Below, piece by piece: positions 37,711-46,854 of a stretch of DNA of 64,000 nucleotides. The first letter of the stretch is position 1. Every line of letters begins with the position of its first letter. The DNA is from Nocardia salmonicida NBRC 13393 (GTDB lineage: Bacteria > Actinomycetota > Actinomycetes > Mycobacteriales > Mycobacteriaceae): positions 310,001 to 374,000 of the forward strand of contig NZ_BDBR01000005.1 of assembly GCF_001613085.1 (NCBI RefSeq), read 5' to 3'. The notes beneath the pieces are model-generated. The model saw only the letters and a list, made by a program, of their open reading frames with translations. It was not told the DNA's origin and searched no databases. The translations under genes and the position numbers were made by a program.

Positions 37711-37724
37711 TAGAACGTGTTCTA
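37711..37724. promoter_or_regulatory. KstR-type operator upstream of the CoA ligase
   Basis: TAGAACGTGTTCTA is a perfect palindrome and full consensus match, 10 nt before the ligase start and overlapping the last codon of the preceding gene. Confidence 0.85.
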
Positions 37725-38759
37725 CATGGTGACAAGGGGTTGGAGCCGACGCATTTGTTCGGCATCCGACACCGAGACAAGCATCATCGTCACGCCCGCG
37801 TCCTCCCATTCCTTCAGCCGGGTGCGCACGTGGGCCTCGTCGCCGAAGATCGCGGTGTCGGTGATCAGCTCGTCGGGCACCGCCGCGGCGGCCTCGGCCT
37901 TGCGTCCCGCTTGGAACAGCGCGGAGATCTCGTCGACCTCGGCGCCGTAGCCCATCCGCTTGTACACCTGGGCGTGGAAGTTCAGCTCGGGAGCGCCCAT
38001 GCCGCCGATGTAGAGCGCGCTCACCCAGCGCATCCGCTCGATCTCGGCCGCCGGATCGTCGGTGATCACCACCTGCGCGCTGGCCGCGATCTCGAAATCG
38101 GCCCGCGAACGGCGCGCGCCCGCACGCGCGAAGCCCTCGTCGAGCCACTCGTTGTACATGCCCGCCAGGCGCGGGGCGTAGTAGATCGCCAACCAGCCAT
38201 CGGCGATCTCGGCGGTCTGGGCGACGTTCTTCGGGCCCTCCGCGCCCAGCCAGATGGGCAGATCAGCGCGCAGCGGGTGCACGATCGGCTTGAGCGGTTT
38301 GCCGAGCCCGGTGGCGCCTGGGCCCCCGTACGGGAGGCCGTAGTGCTTGCCCTCCGAGGTCACCGGCGCCTCGCGGGCCAGCACCTTGCGCACGATGTCG
38401 ACGTACTCACGCGTGCGTTTCAGCGGCTGGGCGAACGGCTGCCCGTACCAGCCCTCCACCACCTGTGGACCGGAGACGCCGAGGCCGAGGATGGCCCGGC
38501 CGCCGCTGAGGTGGTCGAGCGTGAGCGCGTGCATCGCGGCCGCCGCGGGAGTGCGGGCCGACATCTGCGCCACCGATGTACCGAGGCGCACGCGCTCGGT
38601 GGACGACCCCCACCAGGCCAGCGGAGTGAAGGCGTCCGAGCCCCAGGACTCAGCCGCGAACACCGCGTCGAACCCCGATTCCTCGGCCGCGATCACCAGT
38701 TCGCCGGCGTTGGCGGGCGGCTGCGCGCCCCAGTATCCGAGTTGAAGTCCGAATTTCAT
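37722..38759 (-). CDS. LLM-class F420-dependent oxidoreductase (Rv3520c-like)
   Basis: A 345-residue luciferase-like monooxygenase-fold protein: MKFGLQLGYWGAQPP start, VRLGTSVAQMSARTPAAAAM, GGRAILGLGVSGPQVVEGWYG. These are the usual F420-binding landmarks of the family. Size and place next to the ltp3/ltp4 operon match Rv3520c in the cholesterol cluster; the reaction is unknown. Divergent from the DUF35 gene across a KstR box. Confidence 0.88.
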   Translation of the reverse strand: MKFGLQLGYWGAQPPANAGELVIAAEESGFDAVFAAESWGSDAFTPLAWWGSSTERVRLGTSVAQMSARTPAAAAMHALTLDHLSGGRAILGLGVSGPQVVEGWYGQPFAQPLKRTREYVDIVRKVLAREAPVTSEGKHYGLPYGGPGATGLGKPLKPIVHPLRADLPIWLGAEGPKNVAQTAEIADGWLAIYYAPRLAGMYNEWLDEGFARAGARRSRADFEIAASAQVVITDDPAAEIERMRWVSALYIGGMGAPELNFHAQVYKRMGYGAEVDEISALFQAGRKAEAAAAVPDELITDTAIFGDEAHVRTRLKEWEDAGVTMMLVSVSDAEQMRRLQPLVTM

Positions 38760-38796
38760 GATCGGCGCCCTTTCGGCGAATCCTTGCGAGCAGAAT

Positions 38797-38810
38797 AAGA
38801 ACCTGTTCTA
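38797..38810. promoter_or_regulatory. KstR-type operator between Rv3520c-like gene and ltp operon
   Basis: AAGAACCTGTTCTA matches TnnAACnnGTTnnA except for the first base. It is 10 nt from the plus-strand start and 38 nt from the minus-strand start. Confidence 0.75.
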
Positions 38811-38819
38811 CTCGATATC

Positions 38820-39791
38820 GTGACCCAGGGGAATACCGCAGTGGAAGTATTGAGTGCACCCCTTCGGGTGCGATTCGACTACACCAGGTCCGTCGGACCC
38901 ATCATCGGCGCATTTCTGACCGGACTGCGCGAACGCCGGATACTCGGCGCTCGCGGCAGCGACGGCCGGATACTCGTGCCACCACCCGAATACGATCCAC
39001 TCACCAGCGCGCCGGTAGGCGAGTTGGTCGAGGTCGCGGCAACCGGCACCGTCACGTCCTGGACGTGGGTGTCGGAGCCATTGCCCGGCCAGCCGTTCGA
39101 CCGCCCGTTCGCCTGGGCGCTGATCCAGCTCGACGGCGCCGACACAGCTCTGCTGCACGCCCTCGACGTTACCGACCCCGGCCAGCTCAGCACGGGAATG
39201 CGGGTCAGTGCCCGCTGGGCCGACGAGCGCACCGGCCGCATCCAGGACATCGCCTGCTTCGCGCCGGGCGAGACCACCCAGACCGCGATCTCCGCCGAAG
39301 ACACCGAAGCTCTGGTCACCATGCTGACCACTCCCGTAGACCTGAACTACAAGCACACCGCCTCCCCGCAGGAGAGCATCTACCTGCGCGGCCTCGCCGA
39401 GGGCAAGCTCATCGGCGGCCGGTCCGAGGCGGGCGGGCGGGTCTACTTCCCGCCGCGTGGCGCCAATCCGACCGACGGCACCCCGACCAACGACCTGGTC
39501 GAGCTGCCGGACAAGGGCATCGTCACCACCTTCTGCATCGTCAACGTGCCGTTCCTCGGCCAGCGGATCAAGCCGCCGTATGTGGCCGCCTACATCCTGC
39601 TCGACGGCGCCGACATTCCGTTCCTGCACCTGGTGCTCGGCTGCGAGGCCAGCGAGGTGCGGATGGGAATGCGGGTCGAGGCGGTGTGGAAACCCCGTGA
39701 GGAGTGGGGTCACACGATGGCCAATATCGACCACTTCCAGCCCAGCGGTGAGCCCGATGCACCGTACGAGTCCTTCCAGAACCACCTCTAG
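38820..39791 (+). CDS. duplicated DUF35/OB-fold protein, Ltp partner (Rv3521-like)
   Basis: A 323-residue protein made of two similar halves. Each has a GR(I/V)xxPP segment, an xxLVE(V/L)xxxGxV(T)(T/S) strand, an ALIQLDGADTALLHALD / AYILLDGADIPFLHLVL strand and an MGMRVxAxW end, as in DUF35 OB domains that dock on thiolase-like aldolases. The Cys pairs of the usual zinc ribbon are absent where the GR-PP segments stand. In M. tuberculosis Rv3521 sits before ltp4-ltp3 as here. GTG at 38820 opens the operon. Probably a structural or substrate-channel subunit of the Ltp complex. Confidence 0.82.
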   Translation: MTQGNTAVEVLSAPLRVRFDYTRSVGPIIGAFLTGLRERRILGARGSDGRILVPPPEYDPLTSAPVGELVEVAATGTVTSWTWVSEPLPGQPFDRPFAWALIQLDGADTALLHALDVTDPGQLSTGMRVSARWADERTGRIQDIACFAPGETTQTAISAEDTEALVTMLTTPVDLNYKHTASPQESIYLRGLAEGKLIGGRSEAGGRVYFPPRGANPTDGTPTNDLVELPDKGIVTTFCIVNVPFLGQRIKPPYVAAYILLDGADIPFLHLVLGCEASEVRMGMRVEAVWKPREEWGHTMANIDHFQPSGEPDAPYESFQNHL

Positions 39792-39801
39792 AGAGGCGAC
39801 G

Positions 39802-40821
39802 GTGACCATTCCCGAAATCGCGGTGGTGGGGTTCGCCCACGCACCGCATGTGCCGGAGACCTTCGGCACGACCAATGGCGTCGAGATGCTCGTGCCGTGC
39901 TTCCAGCAGCTCTACGCGACCCTCGGCATCACCAAGACCGACATCGACTTCTGGTGCTCCGGCTCCTCGGATTACATGGCGGGTCGTGCCTTTTCGTTCA
40001 TCTCCGCGGTCGACGCGATCGGCGCGGTGCCGCCGATCAACGAATCGCATGTGGAGATGGACGCGGCATGGGCCCTCTACGAGGCGTGGGTGAAACTGCG
40101 TTCCGGCCAGGCCGAGACGGCGCTCGTGTACGGCTTCGGCAAGGCCTCGGCGGGTAATCTGCATCAGGTTCTGACCATGCAGCTCGACCCGTATCTGGTC
40201 GCGCCGCTGTGGCCGGACGCCGTTTCGGTCGCCGGGTTGCAGGCGCGAGCCGGGCTCGATTCCGGCCGGTGGACCGAGCAGGAGATGGCCGCTGTCGCCG
40301 GCGGTGACATCGAATCCTTGCTTTCCGCGCCGTATGTGGCCGATCCGCTGCGCGCCCACGACATCGCGCCGATCACCGACGGCGCCGCCGCGATCGTGCT
40401 CGCGGTCGGCGACCGGGCCAGGGAACTGTGCGAGCGCCCGGCGTGGATCACCGGAATCGCGCACAACATCGACGCCCAGGCGCTCGGTGGCCGCGACCTG
40501 ACCCGCTCCCCCTCCACCACCAAGGCCGCCGCGGTGGCGACCGGCGGCAACACCACCTTCGACCTCGCCGAACTGCACGCGCCGTTCAGCCACCAGCAGC
40601 TGATCCTGGCCGAGGCGATCGGTCTGCCCGCGGGCACGCCGGTGAATACCTCCGGTGGCGCGCTCGCCGCCAACCCGATGTTCTCGGCCGGACTGGAACG
40701 GATCGGGTGTGCCGCCGAGGCCATCATCTCCGGCACTGCCAACCGGACTCTCGCTCATGCGACCAGCGGCCCTGCGCTGCAGCAGAACCTGGTCGCCGTT
40801 CTCGAATCGGAGGCACGATGA
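39802..40821 (+). CDS. ltp4: thiolase-like lipid-transfer protein Ltp4
   Basis: A 339-residue SCP-x/thiolase-fold protein (VTIPEIAVVGFAHAPH start; C-terminal half with FDLAELHAPFSHQQLILAEAIG and NTSGGALAANPMFSAGLERI). Position between the DUF35 gene and ltp3 matches Rv3522. Members of this family pair with each other and with DUF35 proteins to carry out retro-aldol cleavage of steroid side-chain CoA esters; for Ltp4 itself the reaction is not established. GTG at 39802 follows GAGAGG. Its stop overlaps ltp3 by 4 nt. Confidence 0.87.
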   Translation: MTIPEIAVVGFAHAPHVPETFGTTNGVEMLVPCFQQLYATLGITKTDIDFWCSGSSDYMAGRAFSFISAVDAIGAVPPINESHVEMDAAWALYEAWVKLRSGQAETALVYGFGKASAGNLHQVLTMQLDPYLVAPLWPDAVSVAGLQARAGLDSGRWTEQEMAAVAGGDIESLLSAPYVADPLRAHDIAPITDGAAAIVLAVGDRARELCERPAWITGIAHNIDAQALGGRDLTRSPSTTKAAAVATGGNTTFDLAELHAPFSHQQLILAEAIGLPAGTPVNTSGGALAANPMFSAGLERIGCAAEAIISGTANRTLAHATSGPALQQNLVAVLESEAR

Positions 40822-41987
40822 GCTTCCCCGCGGCGGTGCTCGGCACCGGCCAAACTCATCACGTGACAAAACGTACGGACGTGTCCATGGCGGGCATGTG
40901 CCGTGAGGCGATCGATCGCGCACTCGATGACGCGGGCCTGACCATTGCCGATATCGACGCCGTCGTCGTCGGCAAGGCGCCCGATATGTTCGAGGGCGTC
41001 ATGATGCCCGAGCTGTATCTCGCTGAGGCACTCGGCGCGGCGGGCAAACCGCTGCTGCGCGTGCACACCGCCGGTTCGGTCGGCGGCTCCACCGGCGTCG
41101 TCGCGGCGAACCTCGTACAGGCCGGCGTGCACAAACGCGTGCTCGCCATCGCCTGGGAGAAGCAGTCCGAGTCGAATGCCATGTGGGCGTTGTCGATTCC
41201 GGTGCCGTTCACCATGCCGGTCGGCGCGGGCGCGGGCGGCTACTTCGCCCCGCACGTGCGCTCCTACATCCGTCGCTCGAACGCGCCACTGCACATCGGC
41301 GCGATGGTGGCGGTGAAGGATCGGCGCAACGGCGCGAAGAACCCGCTCGCGCACCTGCATCAGCCCGACATCACCCTCGATTCGGTCCTGGCATCCCAAA
41401 TGCTCTGGGACCCGATCCGTTTCGATGAGACCTGCCCGTCCTCCGACGGCGCGTGCGCGCTGGTGATCGGCGATGCCGAGGCTGCGGCGGTGGTCGAAGC
41501 CGAAGGCAAGAAGGTGGCCTGGGTCCACGCGACCGCGATGCGGACCGAGCCGACCACCTTCTCCGGTCGCGACCAGGTGAACCCACAGGCGGGCCGGGAC
41601 GCGGCCGCCGCCCTGTGGAAGTCGGCCGGGATCACCGATCCCCTGGAAGAGATCGATGTCGCCGAGATCTATGTGCCGTTCTCCTGGTTCGAGCCGATGT
41701 GGCTCGAGAACCTCGGCTTCGCCGCCGAGGGCGACGGCTGGAAACTCACCGACAAGGGTGAGACCGAAATCGGTGGACGCCTGCCGGTGAATCCCTCGGG
41801 CGGCGTTCTCTCGTCCAACCCGATCGGCGCCTCGGGCCTGATCCGATTCGCCGAAGCCGCCAAGCAGGTGATGGGACGCGCAGGCGATTACCAGGTGTCG
41901 AACGCGCGCAAGGCACTCGGCCACGCGTACGGCGGCGGCTCCCAGTACTTCTCGATGTGGGTCGTCGGAAGCGAGCCCCCGGCATGA
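40818..41987 (+). CDS. ltp3: thiolase-like lipid-transfer protein Ltp3
   Basis: A 389-residue thiolase-superfamily protein: FPAAVLGTGQTHHVTKRTDVS start, ALDDAGLTIADIDAVVVGKAP, VHTAGSVGGSTG (where thiolases have the nucleophile), and the C-terminal NPSGGVLSSNPIGASGLIRFAEAAKQVMG plus HAYGGGSQYFSMWV. Matches Rv3523 in size and position. Expected to form a heteromeric complex with Ltp4 and the DUF35 protein. Overlaps both neighbours by 4 nt. Confidence 0.88.
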   Translation: MSFPAAVLGTGQTHHVTKRTDVSMAGMCREAIDRALDDAGLTIADIDAVVVGKAPDMFEGVMMPELYLAEALGAAGKPLLRVHTAGSVGGSTGVVAANLVQAGVHKRVLAIAWEKQSESNAMWALSIPVPFTMPVGAGAGGYFAPHVRSYIRRSNAPLHIGAMVAVKDRRNGAKNPLAHLHQPDITLDSVLASQMLWDPIRFDETCPSSDGACALVIGDAEAAAVVEAEGKKVAWVHATAMRTEPTTFSGRDQVNPQAGRDAAAALWKSAGITDPLEEIDVAEIYVPFSWFEPMWLENLGFAAEGDGWKLTDKGETEIGGRLPVNPSGGVLSSNPIGASGLIRFAEAAKQVMGRAGDYQVSNARKALGHAYGGGSQYFSMWVVGSEPPA

Positions 41988-42874
41988 AGTTCACCGTCGG
42001 TATCGCGCTGAGCCCGCTGGAACAGCTCGCGGAGCTGGCCAAGACGGCCGAGGAATGCGGGTTCACCTCCATCGGCCTGCCCGACTCGCTGTTCTATATG
42101 AAGTCGCAGGCCGCCGACTACCCGTACACCCCGGACGGCAGCCGCTTCTGGGGCCCGGAGACTCCCTGGGTCGACCCGCTGATCGCCGCGGCGACGATGG
42201 CCGCGGTGACCACGAAGCTGCGGTTCTACACCAACGTCCTCAAGCTCGGCTCGCGCAATCCGCTCCTGCTGGCTCGCCAGGTCGGCTCGATCGCCAATCT
42301 GTCGGGCAACCGCTTCGGCTTCGGCGTCGGAATCGGCTGGGCGCCTGAGGAATTCGAGTGGTGTGGCGTTCCGTACGCCCGCCGCGGCGCGAGGGTCGAC
42401 GAGATGATCGAGGTCATCCGGCTCGTCCTCGACGGCGGCATGGTCGAATTCCACGGCGAGTTCTTCGATTTCGACGAGCTGCAGATGAGTCCGGCGCCGA
42501 GCGAGCGGGTGCCGTTCTACATCGGCGGGCACACCGGTCCGGCACTGCGCCGGGCCGCGCGCATCGGTGACGGCTGGACCTCGGCGATGATGAAGTTCGA
42601 CGACCTCGTCACCACCATCGGCACGCTGGGCGACCTGCGTGCCGAATACGGCCGGTCCGAGGAGCCGTTCGAGATCCAGGCCGTCTGCATCGACAAGTTC
42701 GGTCGCGACGGCTATCAGGATCTGGCCGACGCGGGCGTCACCGACAACATCGTGGTGCCCTGGCTGGCCGACGGTATCGGGTTCGACGGCGAGCTGGCGG
42801 CCAAGCAGGACTCGATGCGCAAGTTCGCCGAGAAGTACATCGCCGACCCCATCATCGCGAAGGTAGCGCCATGA
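41984..42874 (+). CDS. LLM-class F420-dependent oxidoreductase in the ltp operon
   Basis: A 296-residue luciferase-like oxidoreductase: KFTVGIALSPLEQLAELAKTAEECGFTSIGLPDS start, LRFYTNVLKLGSRNPLLLARQVG, GNRFGFGVGIGWAPEEFEWCGV and IGGHTGPALRRAARIGDGW. These are hallmarks of F420-using enzymes. It is the second enzyme of this class near the ltp genes and is only distantly like the one at 37722. Coupled by ATGA overlaps to ltp3 and the SnoaL gene. Substrate unknown; probably a steroid CoA ester or ketone. Confidence 0.87.
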   Translation: MKFTVGIALSPLEQLAELAKTAEECGFTSIGLPDSLFYMKSQAADYPYTPDGSRFWGPETPWVDPLIAAATMAAVTTKLRFYTNVLKLGSRNPLLLARQVGSIANLSGNRFGFGVGIGWAPEEFEWCGVPYARRGARVDEMIEVIRLVLDGGMVEFHGEFFDFDELQMSPAPSERVPFYIGGHTGPALRRAARIGDGWTSAMMKFDDLVTTIGTLGDLRAEYGRSEEPFEIQAVCIDKFGRDGYQDLADAGVTDNIVVPWLADGIGFDGELAAKQDSMRKFAEKYIADPIIAKVAP

Positions 42875-43290
42875 CCGAGACCGTAGTCGAGAATTCCGCC
42901 CGTGCCGCGGGCCTGGCATCCCAGGCCGCTGTCCGGGCCAAGGATCGGGCCGCCTGGGTCGCGCTGTTCGCCGAGGACGGCATCGTCGAAGACCCCGTCG
43001 GCCCTTCGGGTTTCGACCCCGAAGGCGTGGGCCACCGCGGCCACGAGGCCATCGGTGCATTCTGGGACAAGGCCATCGCCCTCACCGAATCCATCGAATT
43101 CCGCTTCGAGGACTCCTTCGCGTGCGGCAATGAAATCGCCTTCACCGGCCTGATCCGCACCACCATGGCGGGCCATGTCATCGACGCCGAGGGTGTGTTC
43201 ACCTACAAGGTTCGCGCCGACGGAAAGATCACCGCTTTGCGCGCCTTCTGGGAAGTGGACCGCGCGGTCGCGACCACGCGCCCCGTATAG
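42871..43290 (+). CDS. SnoaL/ketosteroid-isomerase-like protein
   Basis: A 139-residue NTF2-fold protein. The segment WVALFAEDGIVEDPVG closely resembles bacterial delta5-3-ketosteroid isomerase around its catalytic base (Asp in VEDP-V/F-G), with the Asp at about residue 44. By my alignment the oxyanion-hole Tyr and second Asp of classical KSI are replaced, so isomerase activity is uncertain; a hydratase or binding role is also possible. Last gene of the DUF35-ltp4-ltp3-oxidoreductase operon, with a 4-nt overlap, followed by a strong hairpin. Confidence 0.8.
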   Translation: MTETVVENSARAAGLASQAAVRAKDRAAWVALFAEDGIVEDPVGPSGFDPEGVGHRGHEAIGAFWDKAIALTESIEFRFEDSFACGNEIAFTGLIRTTMAGHVIDAEGVFTYKVRADGKITALRAFWEVDRAVATTRPV

Positions 43291-43305
43291 CCGAAGCAGC
43301 AAACA

Positions 43306-43345
43306 CGAGAACAGCCCGGGACCTTTCGGTCCCGGGCTGTTCTCG
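43306..43345. terminator. strong bidirectional terminator hairpin
   Basis: Perfect 18-bp stem CGAGAACAGCCCGGGACC / GGTCCCGGGCTGTTCTCG with a TTTC loop, between the convergent SnoaL-like gene and cyp125. No long T-run. Confidence 0.85.
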
Positions 43346-43355
43346 CTGTGACGAC

Positions 43356-44645
43356 TCAGTGCGCAACAGGGCAACCGGCGGGCTTGTAATCGACCGGAAG
43401 CTCCTTGATCCCGTTGAGCCAACCCGAACGCAGACGTTTCGGATCACCGATTTGCGTGATATCGGGCAGATGATCAGCAATCGCGTTGAAGATCAGATCG
43501 ACCTCGAGCCGAGCCAGGTTCGCGCCGACGCAGAAGTGGGCGCCGGTGCCACCGAAGGCCAGGTGCTGGTTGTCGGCGCGGGTGATATCGAACTTCTCCG
43601 GGTTCTCGAAAACCTCTTCATCGAAGTTTGCCGAGCGATACAGCATGACCAGGCGCTGACCCTTCTTGATCTGCACCCCACCCAACTCGGTGTCCTCGAG
43701 CGCGGTGCGCTGGAAGGAGGTGACCGGGGTCGCCCAGCGGATGATCTCGTCCGCCGCGGTGGCGGGGCGCTCCTTCTTGAACAACTCCCACTGGTCGGGG
43801 TTCTCCATGAAGGCGATCATGCCGTGGGTGATGGCGTTGCGGGTCGTCTCGTTGCCCGCGACAGCCAGGACGATCACGAAGAAGCCGAATTCCTCCGGCG
43901 TGAGGTGCTCGCCGTCGACGTCGGCCTGGATCAGCGTGGTCACCAGATCGTCGGCCGGTTCGGCCTTCCTGGCCTCGGCCATCTGGTAGGCGTAGCCGAG
44001 GATCTCCATCGACGCGGCGACCGGATCGGCAGTGCTGTCGGGATCGTCGTAGCTGGTCATGTCGTTGGACCAGTCGAAGACCTTCATCCGGTCCTCCTGC
44101 GGCACACCGATCAGTTCGGCGATCGCCTGCAGCGGCAGCTCACACGCCACCTGGGTGACGAAGTCACCGCTGCCGGACTCGAGCGCTCGCTTCACAATGC
44201 CTTCGGCACGGGCCGAGAGTTCGGCGCGCAGGCCGTTGATCGCGCGCGGGGTGAAGCCCTTGGCGATCAGCTTGCGCAGCTTGGTGTGCTCGGGGGCGTC
44301 CTTGTTCAACAGGACGAAGCGCTGCAGTTCGATCTGCTCGCGCTGGATGTCGTCGTTGAAGCGCGGGATCGCGGTGTTCTCGAAGGTCGAGAACACATCG
44401 CTGCGGCGCGATACCTCTTTGACATCGGCGTGCTTACTCACCACCCAGAAGCCGTCGTCATGGAACCCGCCCACCTCGGGCGACTGCGGGTTCCACCAGA
44501 TCGGGGCCGTACGACGCAGTTCGGCGAACTCCTCGGCCGGAATCCGCTCGGCGTAGATGGCCGGGTCGGTAACGTCGAACCCGTCCGGCAGGTTCGGCCG
44601 GGCACCCGTCACAGGGCCGGCGTGTTCGGTGCTCGGATCTACCAC
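43356..44645 (-). CDS. cyp125: cytochrome P450 CYP125, cholesterol C26/C27 hydroxylase
   Basis: A 429-residue P450. The I-helix motif AVAGNETTRNAIT (about 261-273), K-helix EIIR, and heme-ligand loop FGGTGAHFCVGANLA with C372 are intact. Stretches such as IPRFNDDI, QAIAELIGVPQEDR and YRSANFDEEVF, and the C-terminal GCPVAH, fit CYP125 rather than CYP142. It oxidises the terminal methyl of cholesterol or cholestenone to the acid. GTG at 44645 follows AAGGAGA. Divergent from fadA5 with a KstR box between, as for Rv3545c/Rv3546. Confidence 0.94.
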   Translation of the reverse strand: MVDPSTEHAGPVTGARPNLPDGFDVTDPAIYAERIPAEEFAELRRTAPIWWNPQSPEVGGFHDDGFWVVSKHADVKEVSRRSDVFSTFENTAIPRFNDDIQREQIELQRFVLLNKDAPEHTKLRKLIAKGFTPRAINGLRAELSARAEGIVKRALESGSGDFVTQVACELPLQAIAELIGVPQEDRMKVFDWSNDMTSYDDPDSTADPVAASMEILGYAYQMAEARKAEPADDLVTTLIQADVDGEHLTPEEFGFFVIVLAVAGNETTRNAITHGMIAFMENPDQWELFKKERPATAADEIIRWATPVTSFQRTALEDTELGGVQIKKGQRLVMLYRSANFDEEVFENPEKFDITRADNQHLAFGGTGAHFCVGANLARLEVDLIFNAIADHLPDITQIGDPKRLRSGWLNGIKELPVDYKPAGCPVAH

Positions 44646-44666
44646 CAGATGTCTCCTTCGACAAAC

Positions 44667-45941
<1,275 letters not shown>

Positions 45942-45958
45942 ACTGACCCATACCGAAA

Positions 45959-45997
45959 CCGGGCGCCCAGGTTGAACATTCATCCCAGGGCGCCCGG
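45959..45997 (+). terminator. hairpin after fadA5
   Basis: CCGGGCGCCC (45959-45968) pairs perfectly with GGGCGCCCGG (45988-45997) across a 19-nt loop, 17 nt after the fadA5 stop. No T-run. Confidence 0.65.
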
Positions 45998-46306
45998 AAC
46001 GTGTCGTACGCCACAAAGTCACGGGGGGCAGGGGGATGATGAGATGTCAGCTATCTTTGGGTTATTGCGCGGTGAGGGCTGAAGAGCCCCGCGACGGGCA
46101 CGAACCCGGGCCCCCCTGCGCTCCGTAAGAGTCGTTGGCCTGACCCGCAAACGCGTCCGCCGCCGCCCCTGCACGCAGGTGAGCGTCGGAAATCGTCGAG
46201 AAATCCTGAATCAGGCGTAGGTTTTCAGTTACTGAGCCGCTAATATCAATGATACGTATCCGAGATAACGACTGTTAGTACAGTGAAGGGAATTGGGCGG
46301 CTCACA
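45998..46306. other. leader region of the EspR-like gene
   Basis: A 309-nt region without a convincing long gene. It contains a potentially structured segment (46021-46125: GCAGGGGG pairs with CCCCCTGC, with an inner GGGCT-GAAG-AGCCC hairpin), a possible 30-codon frame at 46036-46128 behind a GGGGG-rich site, and an AT-richer operator region with a tandem palindrome at 46244-46267 and ACTGT-TAGT-ACAGT at 46271-46284. Confidence 0.45.
46244..46267. promoter_or_regulatory. tandem palindrome operator before the EspR-like gene
   Basis: TATC-N3-GATA, CG, TATC-N3-GATA: two identical half-site pairs in direct succession, with a central GATACGTATC palindrome. Placed 40 nt before the HTH gene, as expected for autoregulation by a dimeric or higher-order HTH protein. 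Confidence 0.55.
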
Positions 46307-46723
46307 ATGGCTGATTTCGCGGCGCGGCTGAACAAGCTGTTCGAAACCGTGCATCCCCCGGGGCGCAAGCCGCATACCAACGCAGAGGTTGCGGCTGCGC
46401 TGACTGCCTCCGGGCATCCGATCTCGAAGCCGTATCTCTCGCAGTTGCGGTCGGGACAACGAACGAATCCGTCCGACGAGACGGTGGCCGCCCTGGCGAA
46501 GTTCTTCAAGGTCAAGCCTGACTACTTCTTCAACGATATCTACGCGGCCAAGATCGATCACGACCTGGAGCTGCTCGCGCAGCTGCAGGGTTACGGACTT
46601 CGTCGACTGTCGAGTAGGGCATTCGATCTGTCCGAAGAATCACAAAATCTGCTCACATCGATGGCGGAGAAGTTGCGGGCCAGCGAAGGCTTGCCCGAAA
46701 TTCCTCCGGACGGAACAGAATAG
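46307..46723 (+). CDS. EspR-like helix-turn-helix regulator
   Basis: A 138-residue XRE-type HTH protein that strongly resembles M. tuberculosis EspR: FAARLNKLFETVHPPGRKPH, then the HTH with KPYLSQLRSGQRTNPS, then LAKFFKVKPDYFFND. The C-terminal helical part (about 85-128) would be the dimerisation domain. EspR is a nucleoid-associated regulator of ESX-1 and lipid genes; this paralogue or homologue lies among steroid genes instead. ATG at 46307 is chosen at the family start, though an in-frame GTG at 46283 exists. It converges on the membrane-protein gene at 46855. Confidence 0.85.
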   Translation: MADFAARLNKLFETVHPPGRKPHTNAEVAAALTASGHPISKPYLSQLRSGQRTNPSDETVAALAKFFKVKPDYFFNDIYAAKIDHDLELLAQLQGYGLRRLSSRAFDLSEESQNLLTSMAEKLRASEGLPEIPPDGTE

Positions 46724-46798
46724 GATCTACGCAACCGGTCGGCCTGACGCACCTGATGGTGTCCTGGGTGCGGCCGTAAAAACGTCGGATACGCAGAC

Positions 46799-46843
46799 AA
46801 CGGGCCTGAGACGGTGGAAATCACCAGCTCAGGCCCGTTTTTT
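46799..46843 (+). terminator. intrinsic terminator after the EspR-like gene
   Basis: AACGGGCCTGAG (46799-46810) pairs with CTCAGGCCCGTT (46828-46839), with an inner GGTG/CACC pairing and a six-T tail. Strong rho-independent terminator for the plus strand. Confidence 0.9.
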
Positions 46844-46854
46844 GCGTTGAGCGG

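Noticed and set aside
43356..44645. CYP142 as identity of the P450
   Set aside because: Length (429), the GCPVAH end, motif stretches and the divergent fadA5 neighbour fit CYP125.
46036..46128. 30-codon frame as a confident peptide gene
   Set aside because: Composition is uninformative, the G-rich ribosome site may be part of an RNA stem, and no family is recognised; kept only as part of the leader region.
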